Assembly (NCBI GenBank): GCA_947459205.1
Contig: CANHCR010000017.1
Location: 1 to 48,435 of the forward strand
Length of the DNA stretch: 48,435 nucleotides
Reading direction: 5' to 3'
Source: Caryophanales bacterium
GTDB taxonomy: Bacteria > Bacillota > Bacilli > Paenibacillales > CANHCR01
The notes below the pieces were generated by a model that searched no databases, was not told the origin of the DNA, and was given only the letters and a program-made list of their open reading frames with translations. Below, one piece after another: positions 8,659 to 17,618 of the stretch. Positions within the stretch are counted from its first letter, which is position 1; the number at the start of each line of letters is the position of its first letter. A program made the translations under genes and the position numbers.

Positions 8659-9954
8659 ATGAACAAACTCGCTCAACAATTAAATCAAACGATTCAGGCA
8701 GAAAATCCGCACGTGTTCGAAATGCTTTCGGACCTCGGACAAAAACTTTATTTCCCAAAAGAAGGGATTCTCAGCCAGTCGGCAGAAGCCGGCAAGAAGG
8801 CGACCAAATATAATGCGACAATCGGTACGGCGACAGAAGGCAAAGGTCCAATGTACCTTTCCGTCATTCAAGACACCCTCTCGGCGTACGCGCCGAAAGA
8901 CATTTACCCATATGCGCCGCCTGCCGGAAAACCAGAGCTACGCACGGCATGGCGTGAAAAAATGCTGATTGAAAATCCATCGCTCAACGGCAAGTCGTAC
9001 GGCAATCCGATTGTCACGAACGCACTTACACACGGTCTAAGTATCGTCGCCGACCTGTTCGTCGGTCCTGGCGACCGTGTCATCATTCCCGATAAAAACT
9101 GGGAAAACTATGAGTTGACATTCGGCGTCCGTAGAGGCGGCGAAATCGTCTATTATCCGCTTTACACTGCGGATCGCAAATTCAACGCACAAGCGATGTT
9201 CGACGCCATCATGGCACAAAAAAACGCTGGCAAAGTGGTGGTCGTACTCAATTTCCCGAACAACCCGACCGGCTACACGCCGTCTGTTGCTGAAGGTGAT
9301 GAAATCGTTGCCGCACTCGTAAAAGCAGCTGACGCTGGCATCAACGTTGTCGCTGTGCTCGACGATGCCTACTTCGGTCTATTTTTCGAAGATTCACTGC
9401 AAGAGTCACTGTTCGGCAAACTGGCCAACATTCATCCGCGTCTGCTCGCAATCAAGGTTGACGGCGCCACCAAAGAAGAATATGTTTGGGGATTCCGCGT
9501 CGGTTTCATCACCTACGCAGCGCCGACAGAGGCTTTGTTGAACGCGCTCGAACAAAAAACGCTCGGCTCGATTCGTGCCACCATCTCCAGCGGTCCGCAT
9601 CCGACACAAACGTTTATCTTGCACGCACTGAAGTCACCGCAATTCAATGAACAAAAAGCAGAAAAATTCGAAATCATGAAACGCCGCGCCAACCGCGTCA
9701 AAGCGATTCTCGACGGCAGCGACTATTCGCACGTTTGGGAATACTACCCGTTCAACTCTGGCTACTTCATGTGCTTGAAATTGAAAACAGTCAACGCTGA
9801 AGCGCTCCGTACGCATTTGCTCGACAACTACGGCGTCGGCACGATTGCGCTCGGCGAAACAGACCTGCGCGTCGCCTTCTCCTGCATCGAAGACGAGTAC
9901 TTGGAGGATCTATTCGCGATCATCTACAAAGGCGTGCAGGAATTAAGCAACTAA
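8659..9954 (+). CDS. PLP-dependent class I/II aminotransferase
   Basis: A 431-aa fold-type I aminotransferase. Visible features are NFPNNPTGYTP (substrate and PLP binding), VAVLDDAYFGLF (Asp/Tyr contacting PLP), a lysine in IKVDGATKEEYVWGFRVGF (Schiff-base lysine and the Arg that binds the substrate carboxylate) and, earlier, ALTHGLSIVADL. It lacks the signatures of well-defined aspartate or histidinol-phosphate enzymes, so the amino donor is unknown. ATG 8659 is 8 bases after GGAAGGA; the long upstream extension overlaps the divergent gene and is not coding. It has its own promoter and terminator, so it is a single-gene unit. Confidence 0.88.
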   Translation: MNKLAQQLNQTIQAENPHVFEMLSDLGQKLYFPKEGILSQSAEAGKKATKYNATIGTATEGKGPMYLSVIQDTLSAYAPKDIYPYAPPAGKPELRTAWREKMLIENPSLNGKSYGNPIVTNALTHGLSIVADLFVGPGDRVIIPDKNWENYELTFGVRRGGEIVYYPLYTADRKFNAQAMFDAIMAQKNAGKVVVVLNFPNNPTGYTPSVAEGDEIVAALVKAADAGINVVAVLDDAYFGLFFEDSLQESLFGKLANIHPRLLAIKVDGATKEEYVWGFRVGFITYAAPTEALLNALEQKTLGSIRATISSGPHPTQTFILHALKSPQFNEQKAEKFEIMKRRANRVKAILDGSDYSHVWEYYPFNSGYFMCLKLKTVNAEALRTHLLDNYGVGTIALGETDLRVAFSCIEDEYLEDLFAIIYKGVQELSN

Positions 9955-9976
9955 TTAAAAATCATTCGCTCAAGCA

Positions 9977-10008
9977 AAACTGTTCGCGCCATGCGGACAG
10001 TTTTTTTG
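9977..10008 (+). terminator. Rho-independent terminator of the aminotransferase gene
   Basis: The hairpin ACTGTtCGC / GCGgACAGT with a five-base loop is followed by seven T. Confidence 0.9.
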
Positions 10009-10036
10009 TTGTTGGACAAACACCACACAGCGTTCG

Positions 10037-10079
10037 CAAAAAAATCTCCGAACAAATGATGATTGTCCAGAGATTTTTT
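10037..10079 (-). terminator. Rho-independent terminator of the first amylase gene
   Basis: An imperfect hairpin AAAAAATCTC...AACAA / TTGT...AGAGATTTTTT with T runs on both ends lies 20 bases after the minus-strand amylase stop; it may act in both directions. Confidence 0.8.
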
Positions 10080-10098
10080 GTTCTATCAATTTGAAATG

Positions 10099-12012
10099 CT
10101 ATTTAAGCACAAGCGTCGTATACGGTGGCACCTTAAGCTTATTGTTGCTGAGCGTCGCACCGCTATTGGAGGAAAAGATGATGCTTGAGAACTTCGTGAT
10201 GTTGGCAGCAGTTGGCATGTTGACGACCGTTTCTGTATCCGACAAATTGTGCACAACGAGCACTTTCTGCGTTTTCGAAAAGCGCATGTACGACTCGATA
10301 TTGTACTCATTAAGCGGATAAGGCTTGATGTCGCCTTGATGTAAGGCAATTTCCTTTTTGCGCAGATGAATCAATTTCTTATATAAATTATATAGTGAGT
10401 TCGGATCGTTGCGTTGCACGTCGAGCGCATTTTCTTTATTTGTTTGCGAATAACTACCGTTATAACGCCAAGATGTCGTGCCGTCACCAAAGCCTTGCGA
10501 ATTCCAAGGAAATGGAAGACGGATATTTTCATCCGGTTTCTCACCGACCATACCAAGTTCTTCGCCATAGTACAAATACGGCGTACCAGGCAACGTAAGG
10601 TACATCCCCGCCGCTGTTTTCGCCTTGTTGACGTTCTCGCCAAGCACGCTCATCACGCGCGACTGATCATGATTCGTCAGAAATGGGGCGTCGACGAATT
10701 TGCCTTTCGATGCCTCCTGGTAGACAGCATTCATCTGCTGTACGGTACGCGCCACGTCGGTCGCTACTTCAGAGTCAGCGGCAGCAACGATTTTTTCGGC
10801 CAAATCGAAATTGAAAGCAGAATTGAATGACTTCTCGAGATAGGGAGCAATCACGTCTTTCGTATCCCAAATCTCACCAATCATATACGCATTCGGATTG
10901 ATCGTGTCGATATCGGCGCGGAACTGCTTCCACATCGACTGATTTTTTTCATTCGTTTGCGGATCGAGTTTGGACGACTGCAAATCATCGTAAATGTGTT
11001 TGGCCGCATCCATACGGAAGCCGTCAATCCCGACTTGCAACCAAAACTTGCCGATGTTGCCGATTTCCTTGCGCACAGCAGGGTTGTCGAGGTTTAGGTC
11101 AGGCATCCCATCCCAAAAAGCGCCCAAGTAGTTGCCGTTACGCGATCCGTGCCATGCCCGTCCGCCGACTGCGCTCCGTTCATTCAAGTTCGTATTGCTA
11201 TTCGCCCAAATATACCAGTTGCGGTACTGGCCGTTACGGTTGTTAACCGCGTCTTGAAACCATGGGTGTTCGCGGCTTGAATGGTTGAAAACCATGTCGA
11301 TTACCACTTTAATCCCGCGTTTCTTCGCTTCGCTCAATAATTTTTTGAAATCCGCCATTGTTCCGTACTGCGGATGTACATTGTAGTAGTCCGTGATGTC
11401 ATAACCGTGATAACTTGGGCTCGGATTGATCGGCATCAGCCAGATGCCATCGATGCCGAGATCGCTCGTCGTGTTCGGATTGCCGTCATTTAAGTAGTCG
11501 AGTTTTTGTGTGATGCCGTTGAAATCACCGATGCCATCGCCGTTGGAGTCTGCAAACGCACGCACGAAAATTTCGTAATAAACTCCGTACCGTGTATCTA
11601 CGGTCTCATTTACCGTGACCGGCGGTTTTACAGGTGGTTTTACTGGCGCCGTCAATGTTTTTGCCTGCAAAATGATGCTGGAACGCGACATGTTGCCAGC
11701 TGCATCGAGCGCACGGACTGTATACTGATAGGTTGTATTCGCCGCAAGACTGCGGTCAGTAAAATTCGTCGTTTTGTGCAATGCGACGATGCGTTTGCCA
11801 TTGCGATAGATGTGGTAACCGGTCACTCGAACATTGTCGCGCGAGGCCGACCAAGAGAATCCTATCGAAGAACTATCCCGAGTCAATAATTTCATATTAC
11901 CCGGAATCGAAGGTGCCACAGTATCACGTGTGGACGCAGCCGTACCAGAGATTGGTAGTGCCACCTGAATGACCATAATCAATGCCAACGCGAGTGTATA
12001 CCAGTATTTCAT
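10099..12012 (-). CDS. Secreted alpha-amylase, GH13, with N-terminal FN3 domain
   Basis: A 637-aa extracellular enzyme that hydrolyses alpha-1,4-glucan bonds. Layout: signal peptide (1-28), one FN3 domain (about 31-117), a PVKPPVKPP linker, and a GH13 (beta/alpha)8 barrel from about 132 to 560 followed by the C-terminal beta domain. The four GH13 regions are visible: DMVFNH; GFRMDAAKH with the nucleophile Asp; GEIWD with the acid/base Glu; FLTNHD with the third Asp. A Ca-binding-like DSNGDGIGD loop follows the first strand, as in GH13_36 and related subfamilies. It has no starch-binding module of its own. ATG 12012 follows TTGGAGG; the frame upstream (12051) was rejected. Lowest gene of the starch cluster, separated from the next by a terminator and a cre site. 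Confidence 0.95.
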   Translation of the reverse strand: MKYWYTLALALIMVIQVALPISGTAASTRDTVAPSIPGNMKLLTRDSSSIGFSWSASRDNVRVTGYHIYRNGKRIVALHKTTNFTDRSLAANTTYQYTVRALDAAGNMSRSSIILQAKTLTAPVKPPVKPPVTVNETVDTRYGVYYEIFVRAFADSNGDGIGDFNGITQKLDYLNDGNPNTTSDLGIDGIWLMPINPSPSYHGYDITDYYNVHPQYGTMADFKKLLSEAKKRGIKVVIDMVFNHSSREHPWFQDAVNNRNGQYRNWYIWANSNTNLNERSAVGGRAWHGSRNGNYLGAFWDGMPDLNLDNPAVRKEIGNIGKFWLQVGIDGFRMDAAKHIYDDLQSSKLDPQTNEKNQSMWKQFRADIDTINPNAYMIGEIWDTKDVIAPYLEKSFNSAFNFDLAEKIVAAADSEVATDVARTVQQMNAVYQEASKGKFVDAPFLTNHDQSRVMSVLGENVNKAKTAAGMYLTLPGTPYLYYGEELGMVGEKPDENIRLPFPWNSQGFGDGTTSWRYNGSYSQTNKENALDVQRNDPNSLYNLYKKLIHLRKKEIALHQGDIKPYPLNEYNIESYMRFSKTQKVLVVHNLSDTETVVNMPTAANITKFSSIIFSSNSGATLSNNKLKVPPYTTLVLK

Positions 12013-12100
12013 TGCGATTCCTCCAATGTTTCTAAGTTGATATGTATACACTCTACATTTTTAAGCGCTATAATACAACACTTGACCCATTTCGAATTCG

Positions 12101-12114
12101 CGAAAACGTTTACA
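12101..12114. promoter_or_regulatory. cre site (CcpA) upstream of the first amylase
   Basis: CGAAAACGTTTACA matches the catabolite-responsive element TGWAANCGNTNWCA at 13 of 14 positions. It lies about 90 bases before the amylase start, so glucose repression by CcpA is expected. Confidence 0.6.
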
Positions 12115-12146
12115 TCGAAGATGATTGTCATGAAATTGTCACAAAT

Positions 12147-12192
12147 AAAAACCGGGGTCCGGCTCCAACGATTTGGAGCGCGAACACCCGGT
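12147..12192 (-). terminator. Rho-independent terminator of the CBM scaffold gene
   Basis: A long stem, ACCGGGTGTTCGCGCTCC paired with GGAGCCGGACCCCGGT (with mismatches), is followed by TTTTTATTTG on the minus strand. Confidence 0.88.
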
Positions 12193-12212
12193 ATTGAAAT
12201 TCTAAAATATTC

Positions 12213-15200
12213 TTACTTTGCGCGATATTGAACGGTGACGCCTAATGACTCACCAACGAATCGCAACGGTACAAAGGTCGAGCCTTTAATGACAGTCGGT
12301 GCCGCATCAAGCGCAACGTTTTTGCCATTCAGTTTTGCTGTTTTGCTGTTGATCACTAATGTCAAAGCAAAGCCCGGCTTACTTGCGGCAATCGTTTTCG
12401 TTCTCGATGTCCAAGTTGCTTTTACACCGAACGGCTCGAAAATCGATTTGAACGGCAAATACATTCTGCCTTGAATGCTTTGTGGTTGGACTGAAGCTGG
12501 TAATTGTTTGCCGTTGATAAACACTTTCTTACCAACGACCAAAATCACATCATTCGGTGCCGATCCTTTCACGTTATTCGTTTTCAGACCGTCACCTGCT
12601 TCGTTATAGGCAGAAATCTGGAGGTTGTACGTTTTGCCTTTCGTCCATTTGGATGTATTGAACGTGTAGGAATTTACATCTAGCAATGTCGCAGTCAATT
12701 TTCCGTCAACATAAATCTTGTAACCAATCGCTTTCGCTACCGATTTCCAAGTCACTTTCGCGGAACCGCCTGTGTTGCTGAACACAACACCTGTCGGCAC
12801 GCCTGGCGCTACGATTAGATCAGTTGGAATGCCGGATACAATCTTACCCGCTCCTCCAGTGGTGCTCGGTGTGAACGTCCACGTTCCAATACCGAACGTA
12901 TAGTTTTTCATATTATCGCTATCCCAGCTGCTGCCACCGTTGTTGAATGCTGCGGTGATGGAAGTCGCTTCACCGATGCCAATCGTAATTTTCGAATAGC
13001 CAAAGTATTCACTTGCTACAAGCGCTTTGCCTGGCACAGCGGTCCATGCGCCGCCACCTGCAGAATAGTGGATATAAGGTGTGGCGAAACCTTTTTTATA
13101 GTAAATCGTGATTTGGTTGTTCGGTGCCTTCAATGTTGTAGCAGAAATCTCGTCCGTAGCTGGTGATTTGTTGCCCGATGCATCATAGGCTAGCACTTTA
13201 AATTTGAATGTCGTCTCTGCACTCAGCCCCGTAACATTGAACGTTGTCGTTTTCGAGGTTCCGATTTGGACGCCGTCTTGCCAAATTTCATAGCCTGTCA
13301 CTTCTGTGTTGTCTGTCGCTGCCGTCCATGTCAATGTCAACGCTTTATGTGTCACGGCAGACGAAGCCAAGCCAGTCGGTGCAGTCGGCACTTCATTGTC
13401 AACCACTGTGCTCGTCGTGCCCTCTACTGATGCACTTGCTTCCGATGCGTTGCCAGCGATATCGATTGTACGCACTTTAAACGAGTACGTTTTACCTGTT
13501 TCCAAACCGCTGAATGTGTAGCTATTCGTTTCGCTATCGGCAACTTTCTTGTCATCTTGCCATACTTCGTATTTTGCTACCGCGATATTGTCGCTTGAAT
13601 TGCTCCACGTGAGTGTCAAGCCAGTCGTCGTAATGCCCGAGACTTTCAAGTCTACTGGAACTGTAGGTGCCTCTGTATCTTTTCCTGATTTCGGTTCACC
13701 TTCTGCCACAAGTCCCCCGCCTGGAGCCGCTTCAGCCGTCCAAACGCCTTTTGTGAAACTATAATTTTTAGTATTATTGTTATCCCAAGTGCCGGAGCCG
13801 TTATTAAATGCTACTTGCACACTTGAAGACTGACCGAGGTCTATCACAATTTTGCTGTAGCCAACATATTCACTCAGTTTCATCGCTACGCCCGGTGCCT
13901 GTGTCCACTGACCACCAATGCCATAGTGAGCGTATGCCGTCTCAAATGCCCCACGCTTGTAGTAAATTGTCGCTTCATTTTTCGGAATCGCAATCGTCGT
14001 TACATCCAATGGATTTGACAATGCAGAAACGTTACCTGCAGCATCTTTGGAGCGGACAGTCACTGTATACTTCGTTTCTGGCGTCAAACCATTTAACTGT
14101 ACGGTTTCGGAACTACTTTCAGCCAGTTTCTTCTCACCCTGCAACACCTCGTAACCGACAACGCCGACATTATCCGTTGATGCCGTCCATGAAAGGATAA
14201 AGCTAGTTGCACTAATTTCCGAGGATGCCAATCCTGTCGGCGCAGTCGGTGCTTCCGTGTCAGCTGGCGGTGCTGCCAATGTCGTCACATCAATATTGTC
14301 TGTTGCTGCCGAGAAGTTGTTCGCCGCATCCTTCGCGCGAACTTTGAATTTGTACGTCGTCTCCGCTGTCAAACCGCTCACCGTATAGTTCGTGTCCGCT
14401 GTGTCAGCCACTTTCGCATCATTTTGCCATACTTCGTATCCTGTCACTCCGACATTATCGGTCGATGCCGTCCATGTCAACTTCACGCCGCTCGCAGTCA
14501 CATCCGAAGATGCCAAGCCTGTCGGTACGGTCGGTATTTCCGTGTCAGCAGGCGGTGCTGCTAATGTCGTCACATCAATATCTTCTGTTGCTGCCGAGTA
14601 GTTATTCGCCGCATCCTTCGCACGAACTTTAAACTTGTACGTCGTCTCCGCCGACAATCCACTCACCGTATAGTTCGTGTCCGCTGTGTCAGCCAGTTTC
14701 GCATCGTTTTGCCATACTTCATAGCCTGTCACGGCGACATTATCGGTCGATGCCGTCCAAATCAACTTCACGCTGTTTGCAGTCACATCCGAAGATGCCA
14801 AGCCTGTCGGTACGGTCGGACCTTCCGTGTCAGCAGGCGGTGTGTCTGGATTCGTATCGGACCATTTGGTCCCGTCAAACCAGCCTTCAGCAGTCCGAGT
14901 AAAGCCTACACTTGCTGGCAACTGATTTCCTGCTCCATCATGGAATAAAATCGTCGCTTTCGATGCGTATTCAATCGTATACACAAACCAACCGTTTGAT
15001 TCAGCTGTCATCTCAGGGGCTGTTCCCCATTGCACACCTGGCACATTCGCAGGCTCTTGTCCGTAGTAGTAGAGTTGTGCTTTCGCCCACGCTGCAGGCT
15101 TCTTGAAATGAATCGTCAAGCCTTCAGGTTGTGTAAACGCCGTTGTCGTTACTTTTTGTTCGGCAGATGCTGCAGAAATATTGCCTGCCGCATCCTTCGC

Positions 15201-15800
15201 TTTCACCGAGAATGAATACTCTGTTTCTGGTGTTAAGTTGATTGCAAAAAACGAGTTCGTGCTACTTTCCGTAAGTTTGCTGCCGTTCGCCCAAATTTCA
15301 TACCCGCTTACGCCAACGCTATCCGTGGAGGCCGTCCAGTTCAGCATGGCGCTTTTCGCCTTCACGCTCGAAACAACGAGATCGCTTGGCACTGACGGTG
15401 CTTCAGTATCCGGTGCTAAAGTGTCAGGGTTGCTGTTGAACCAATTGATTCCGTCGAACCAGCCTTCTGCCGTTCTAAGATAACCCTCACCATTTGGTAT
15501 TTGTAAACCCTGACCATTATGAAACATTACTCTAGCACTCGTTGCATTAGCAATGGTGTATACAAACCAACCATCACCTTCAGCGGTCATCTCAGGTGCA
15601 TTGTTCCAATCTGCTCCAGGAACTGTGCCTGGTTCTACACCGTAATAAAACATTTGAACCTTACTCCAAGACTCTGGCTTCTTAAAATGAATCGTCAAAC
15701 CGCTCACCGGTGCGGCGAGCAAGTTCATGTACGGCACCATCAACATGCTGATGACAATCAACAGCAACAGTGCACGCTTCCACATTTGTTTCACTACCAT
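12213..15800 (-). CDS. Non-catalytic multi-module starch-binding surface protein (CBM26/CBM25/FN3/stalk)
   Basis: A 1195-aa secreted protein with no glycosidase domain. Order, from pattern: signal peptide; CBM26-like (GLTIHFKKPESW...FDGINWF); FN3; second CBM26-like (GLTIHFKKPAAW...FDGTKW); three FN3; CBM25-like (ATIYYKRGAFETAYAHYG); two FN3; second CBM25-like (QITIYYKKGFATPYIHY); a further FN3-like domain; and a C-terminal copper-amine-oxidase-like stalk domain (VFINGKQL...RMYLPFKSIFEPFGV...STFVPLRFVGESLG). CBM25 and CBM26 bind starch. The presence of four such modules without an active site suggests a substrate-capturing or scaffolding role beside the two amylases. ATG 15800 follows AAGGAGAAGTGAGG; the 40 codons upstream are not supported. 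FN3 domains 2 and 3 are a recent duplication. Confidence 0.9.
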   Translation of the reverse strand: MVVKQMWKRALLLLIVISMLMVPYMNLLAAPVSGLTIHFKKPESWSKVQMFYYGVEPGTVPGADWNNAPEMTAEGDGWFVYTIANATSARVMFHNGQGLQIPNGEGYLRTAEGWFDGINWFNSNPDTLAPDTEAPSVPSDLVVSSVKAKSAMLNWTASTDSVGVSGYEIWANGSKLTESSTNSFFAINLTPETEYSFSVKAKDAAGNISAASAEQKVTTTAFTQPEGLTIHFKKPAAWAKAQLYYYGQEPANVPGVQWGTAPEMTAESNGWFVYTIEYASKATILFHDGAGNQLPASVGFTRTAEGWFDGTKWSDTNPDTPPADTEGPTVPTGLASSDVTANSVKLIWTASTDNVAVTGYEVWQNDAKLADTADTNYTVSGLSAETTYKFKVRAKDAANNYSAATEDIDVTTLAAPPADTEIPTVPTGLASSDVTASGVKLTWTASTDNVGVTGYEVWQNDAKVADTADTNYTVSGLTAETTYKFKVRAKDAANNFSAATDNIDVTTLAAPPADTEAPTAPTGLASSEISATSFILSWTASTDNVGVVGYEVLQGEKKLAESSSETVQLNGLTPETKYTVTVRSKDAAGNVSALSNPLDVTTIAIPKNEATIYYKRGAFETAYAHYGIGGQWTQAPGVAMKLSEYVGYSKIVIDLGQSSSVQVAFNNGSGTWDNNNTKNYSFTKGVWTAEAAPGGGLVAEGEPKSGKDTEAPTVPVDLKVSGITTTGLTLTWSNSSDNIAVAKYEVWQDDKKVADSETNSYTFSGLETGKTYSFKVRTIDIAGNASEASASVEGTTSTVVDNEVPTAPTGLASSAVTHKALTLTWTAATDNTEVTGYEIWQDGVQIGTSKTTTFNVTGLSAETTFKFKVLAYDASGNKSPATDEISATTLKAPNNQITIYYKKGFATPYIHYSAGGGAWTAVPGKALVASEYFGYSKITIGIGEATSITAAFNNGGSSWDSDNMKNYTFGIGTWTFTPSTTGGAGKIVSGIPTDLIVAPGVPTGVVFSNTGGSAKVTWKSVAKAIGYKIYVDGKLTATLLDVNSYTFNTSKWTKGKTYNLQISAYNEAGDGLKTNNVKGSAPNDVILVVGKKVFINGKQLPASVQPQSIQGRMYLPFKSIFEPFGVKATWTSRTKTIAASKPGFALTLVINSKTAKLNGKNVALDAAPTVIKGSTFVPLRFVGESLGVTVQYRAK
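14259..14828 (-). repeat. Tandem 285-bp duplication of an FN3 module
   Basis: Two adjacent, in-frame 285-bp units (14259-14543 and 14544-14828, 95 codons each) are nearly identical at DNA level; both contain GTCGTCACATCAATAT and the same segments further on. Together they form two consecutive FN3 domains of the starch-binding protein. Low divergence shows recent duplication. Confidence 0.85.
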
Positions 15801-15954
15801 AACCTCACTTCTCCTTATGTAAAATTCGTGTAAAAACCACACGTATGTAATTCTACAAATAATCCAAAAATCCTGCAACCAAAATTTTCTAATTGTATAT
15901 ACATTGATGGCGGCAGGCATGGCATTATGCTTGCCTTCCTCATCGAGTTAGGCA

Positions 15955-15988
15955 TAAAAAAGCCGAGTCAATGTTTGGACTCGGCTCA
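15955..15988 (-). terminator. Rho-independent terminator of the stalk lipoprotein gene
   Basis: The perfect stem AGCCGAGTC / GACTCGGCT is followed on the minus strand by six T. Confidence 0.9.
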
Positions 15989-16017
15989 TTTTCACCAGTA
16001 ATCGGTCGTACACTTTA

Positions 16018-17565
16018 CTATTTTCGTTGGATGACTACTTCTTTCGTTTGTGCTTTCCATTTGACTTGAGCATCAATGAGTTTGAATGTTGCACGTGCAG
16101 GCACGTACGTGACTCCATTTTTGTTGACTACTTTCATCCCCAAAAACTTCTTGTTACCGTCCAAATACACCGATTTGCTATCATGCGGCATCACAATTTT
16201 CTTGCCCTCATCAAACAACTCTACCTGTTTCGTTTGCGAGTTCCATGCTACTTTAGCGTCAAAATTCGCAGCTGCACTTCGTAAAGGTACCATCGATGTG
16301 CCGTTCACAATGTACGGTTGTGGATCGGAAGGAATACGAATGTCATACGGAACCATGACAAACGCAGCCGTTTGGCGCGTCATGTGCAAATCATTGCGTA
16401 AAATATCATATGCAAGGGAAGCCGCGTTCATCGAACGCATCATTTTACGAGGTCTCATGTCTTCATCGACAATGATCGCATTCGGTCCTACTGCAATTTG
16501 ATTTGCTACTACTGGACCATTCAAATTCCATTTTTCTTCTTCGATGATGACTTTGATTGATTTCAATTCCTCATTAACTGCAATATTGGCTTTCGGTGCA
16601 AGGAACAATTCATATTTTGCTTTACGCGTATTGAACTGCTCATCCACATATAAATCAACTTTCAAGGATGAATTAGGGTCAAGTTCCGTTGCATTCAGGG
16701 CAAACTCGGGATCTTCTTTTAAATTTTTATCAAGTTCATCATGAGCGCTCGTTACCATTTCCAAAATAGAGTCCACAATTTGTGTTTTTTCTGCTTTCAT
16801 GTCGGCTAACATTTGCTCAGCTGTTGTTGTGTCTTCTTCCATTTGCACCGTATAAATCGGTGCAATTAAATCGAATAATTGATCAATCAAAGCGTTAAGC
16901 CCGTCTTTATCCGCAATAATATTTGCCAAAAATTGCAGTACGTAATCAGCCGCTTCGCTCGCTTTCATCTCTGCTGTCACATGTTTTAGATTCAGCAATT
17001 CGGAGTTAATCTCAATGGTTGCATCCTGAACATCAATCGTATTCGGATTTGGCAATTGTTTCACTACGTAGTTCATTAGTGCATCGACAATCGAATCATA
17101 GGATTGCATCAGTTTTTTTGAAGCTTCTTCGTTCAAACCTGAGGTATCTTTATTGATTCCGCCCATGCCTAGCGTGCGGAATACGATTGGTTCACCGGCA
17201 CCGTCCAATTTGACGACCAATTGCTCATCATTCATCGAAACTTGAAATGGAACCGAGCCTTTACTGACTTCGATTGTTCCTTCCATCGACATTTTATTTG
17301 TATCTTCGACGCGCACTGAACGCATTACAATTTTTGCATTCTTGAACAATTGCATCATCGCTTGCTCTTCTGCATGATCTTCATCACGAGTAGTTTGTGG
17401 AACATAATCTAGTGCAAGCGAAATACTTGTCGTCCCCTCGTATGACTTTAAATCCGGATTATATAGCACCTTCGACATGTCTACACCCAAAATTGACTGA
17501 CAACCTGCAACGAACGCCATCACAAAAGCCAAACTGAACATCCACCATGCACGTTTTTTAATCAC
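16018..17565 (-). CDS. Lipoprotein with copper-amine-oxidase-like stalk domain
   Basis: A 515-aa predicted lipoprotein. Starting from GTG 17565, five bases after AAGGTGG, the protein opens MIKKRAWWMFSLAFVMAFVAGC with a good lipobox (VAGC). The central 300 residues are charged, helix-rich and unrecognised. The C-terminal 110 residues contain two half-repeats of the stalk fold (PYIVNGTSMVPLRSAAANF, KVAWNSQTKQV; GVTYVPARATFKLIDAQVKW), a domain common on Paenibacillus surface proteins. The gene starts 53 bases after the lectin gene stop with no terminator between, so the two are probably cotranscribed. No enzyme activity is implied by the stalk domain; a role in the surface amylolytic complex is inferred from context. 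Confidence 0.8.
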   Translation of the reverse strand: MIKKRAWWMFSLAFVMAFVAGCQSILGVDMSKVLYNPDLKSYEGTTSISLALDYVPQTTRDEDHAEEQAMMQLFKNAKIVMRSVRVEDTNKMSMEGTIEVSKGSVPFQVSMNDEQLVVKLDGAGEPIVFRTLGMGGINKDTSGLNEEASKKLMQSYDSIVDALMNYVVKQLPNPNTIDVQDATIEINSELLNLKHVTAEMKASEAADYVLQFLANIIADKDGLNALIDQLFDLIAPIYTVQMEEDTTTAEQMLADMKAEKTQIVDSILEMVTSAHDELDKNLKEDPEFALNATELDPNSSLKVDLYVDEQFNTRKAKYELFLAPKANIAVNEELKSIKVIIEEEKWNLNGPVVANQIAVGPNAIIVDEDMRPRKMMRSMNAASLAYDILRNDLHMTRQTAAFVMVPYDIRIPSDPQPYIVNGTSMVPLRSAAANFDAKVAWNSQTKQVELFDEGKKIVMPHDSKSVYLDGNKKFLGMKVVNKNGVTYVPARATFKLIDAQVKWKAQTKEVVIQRK

Positions 17566-17618
17566 AAAGACCACCTTCTCATCAGAAATAATTTTTGTAA
17601 ATTCATTATACACCAAAT

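Noticed and set aside
15912-15935. Palindrome GGCAGGCAT / ATGCTTGCC
   Set aside because: There is no T run in either direction and no gene end is near on the plus strand, so I do not call it a terminator.
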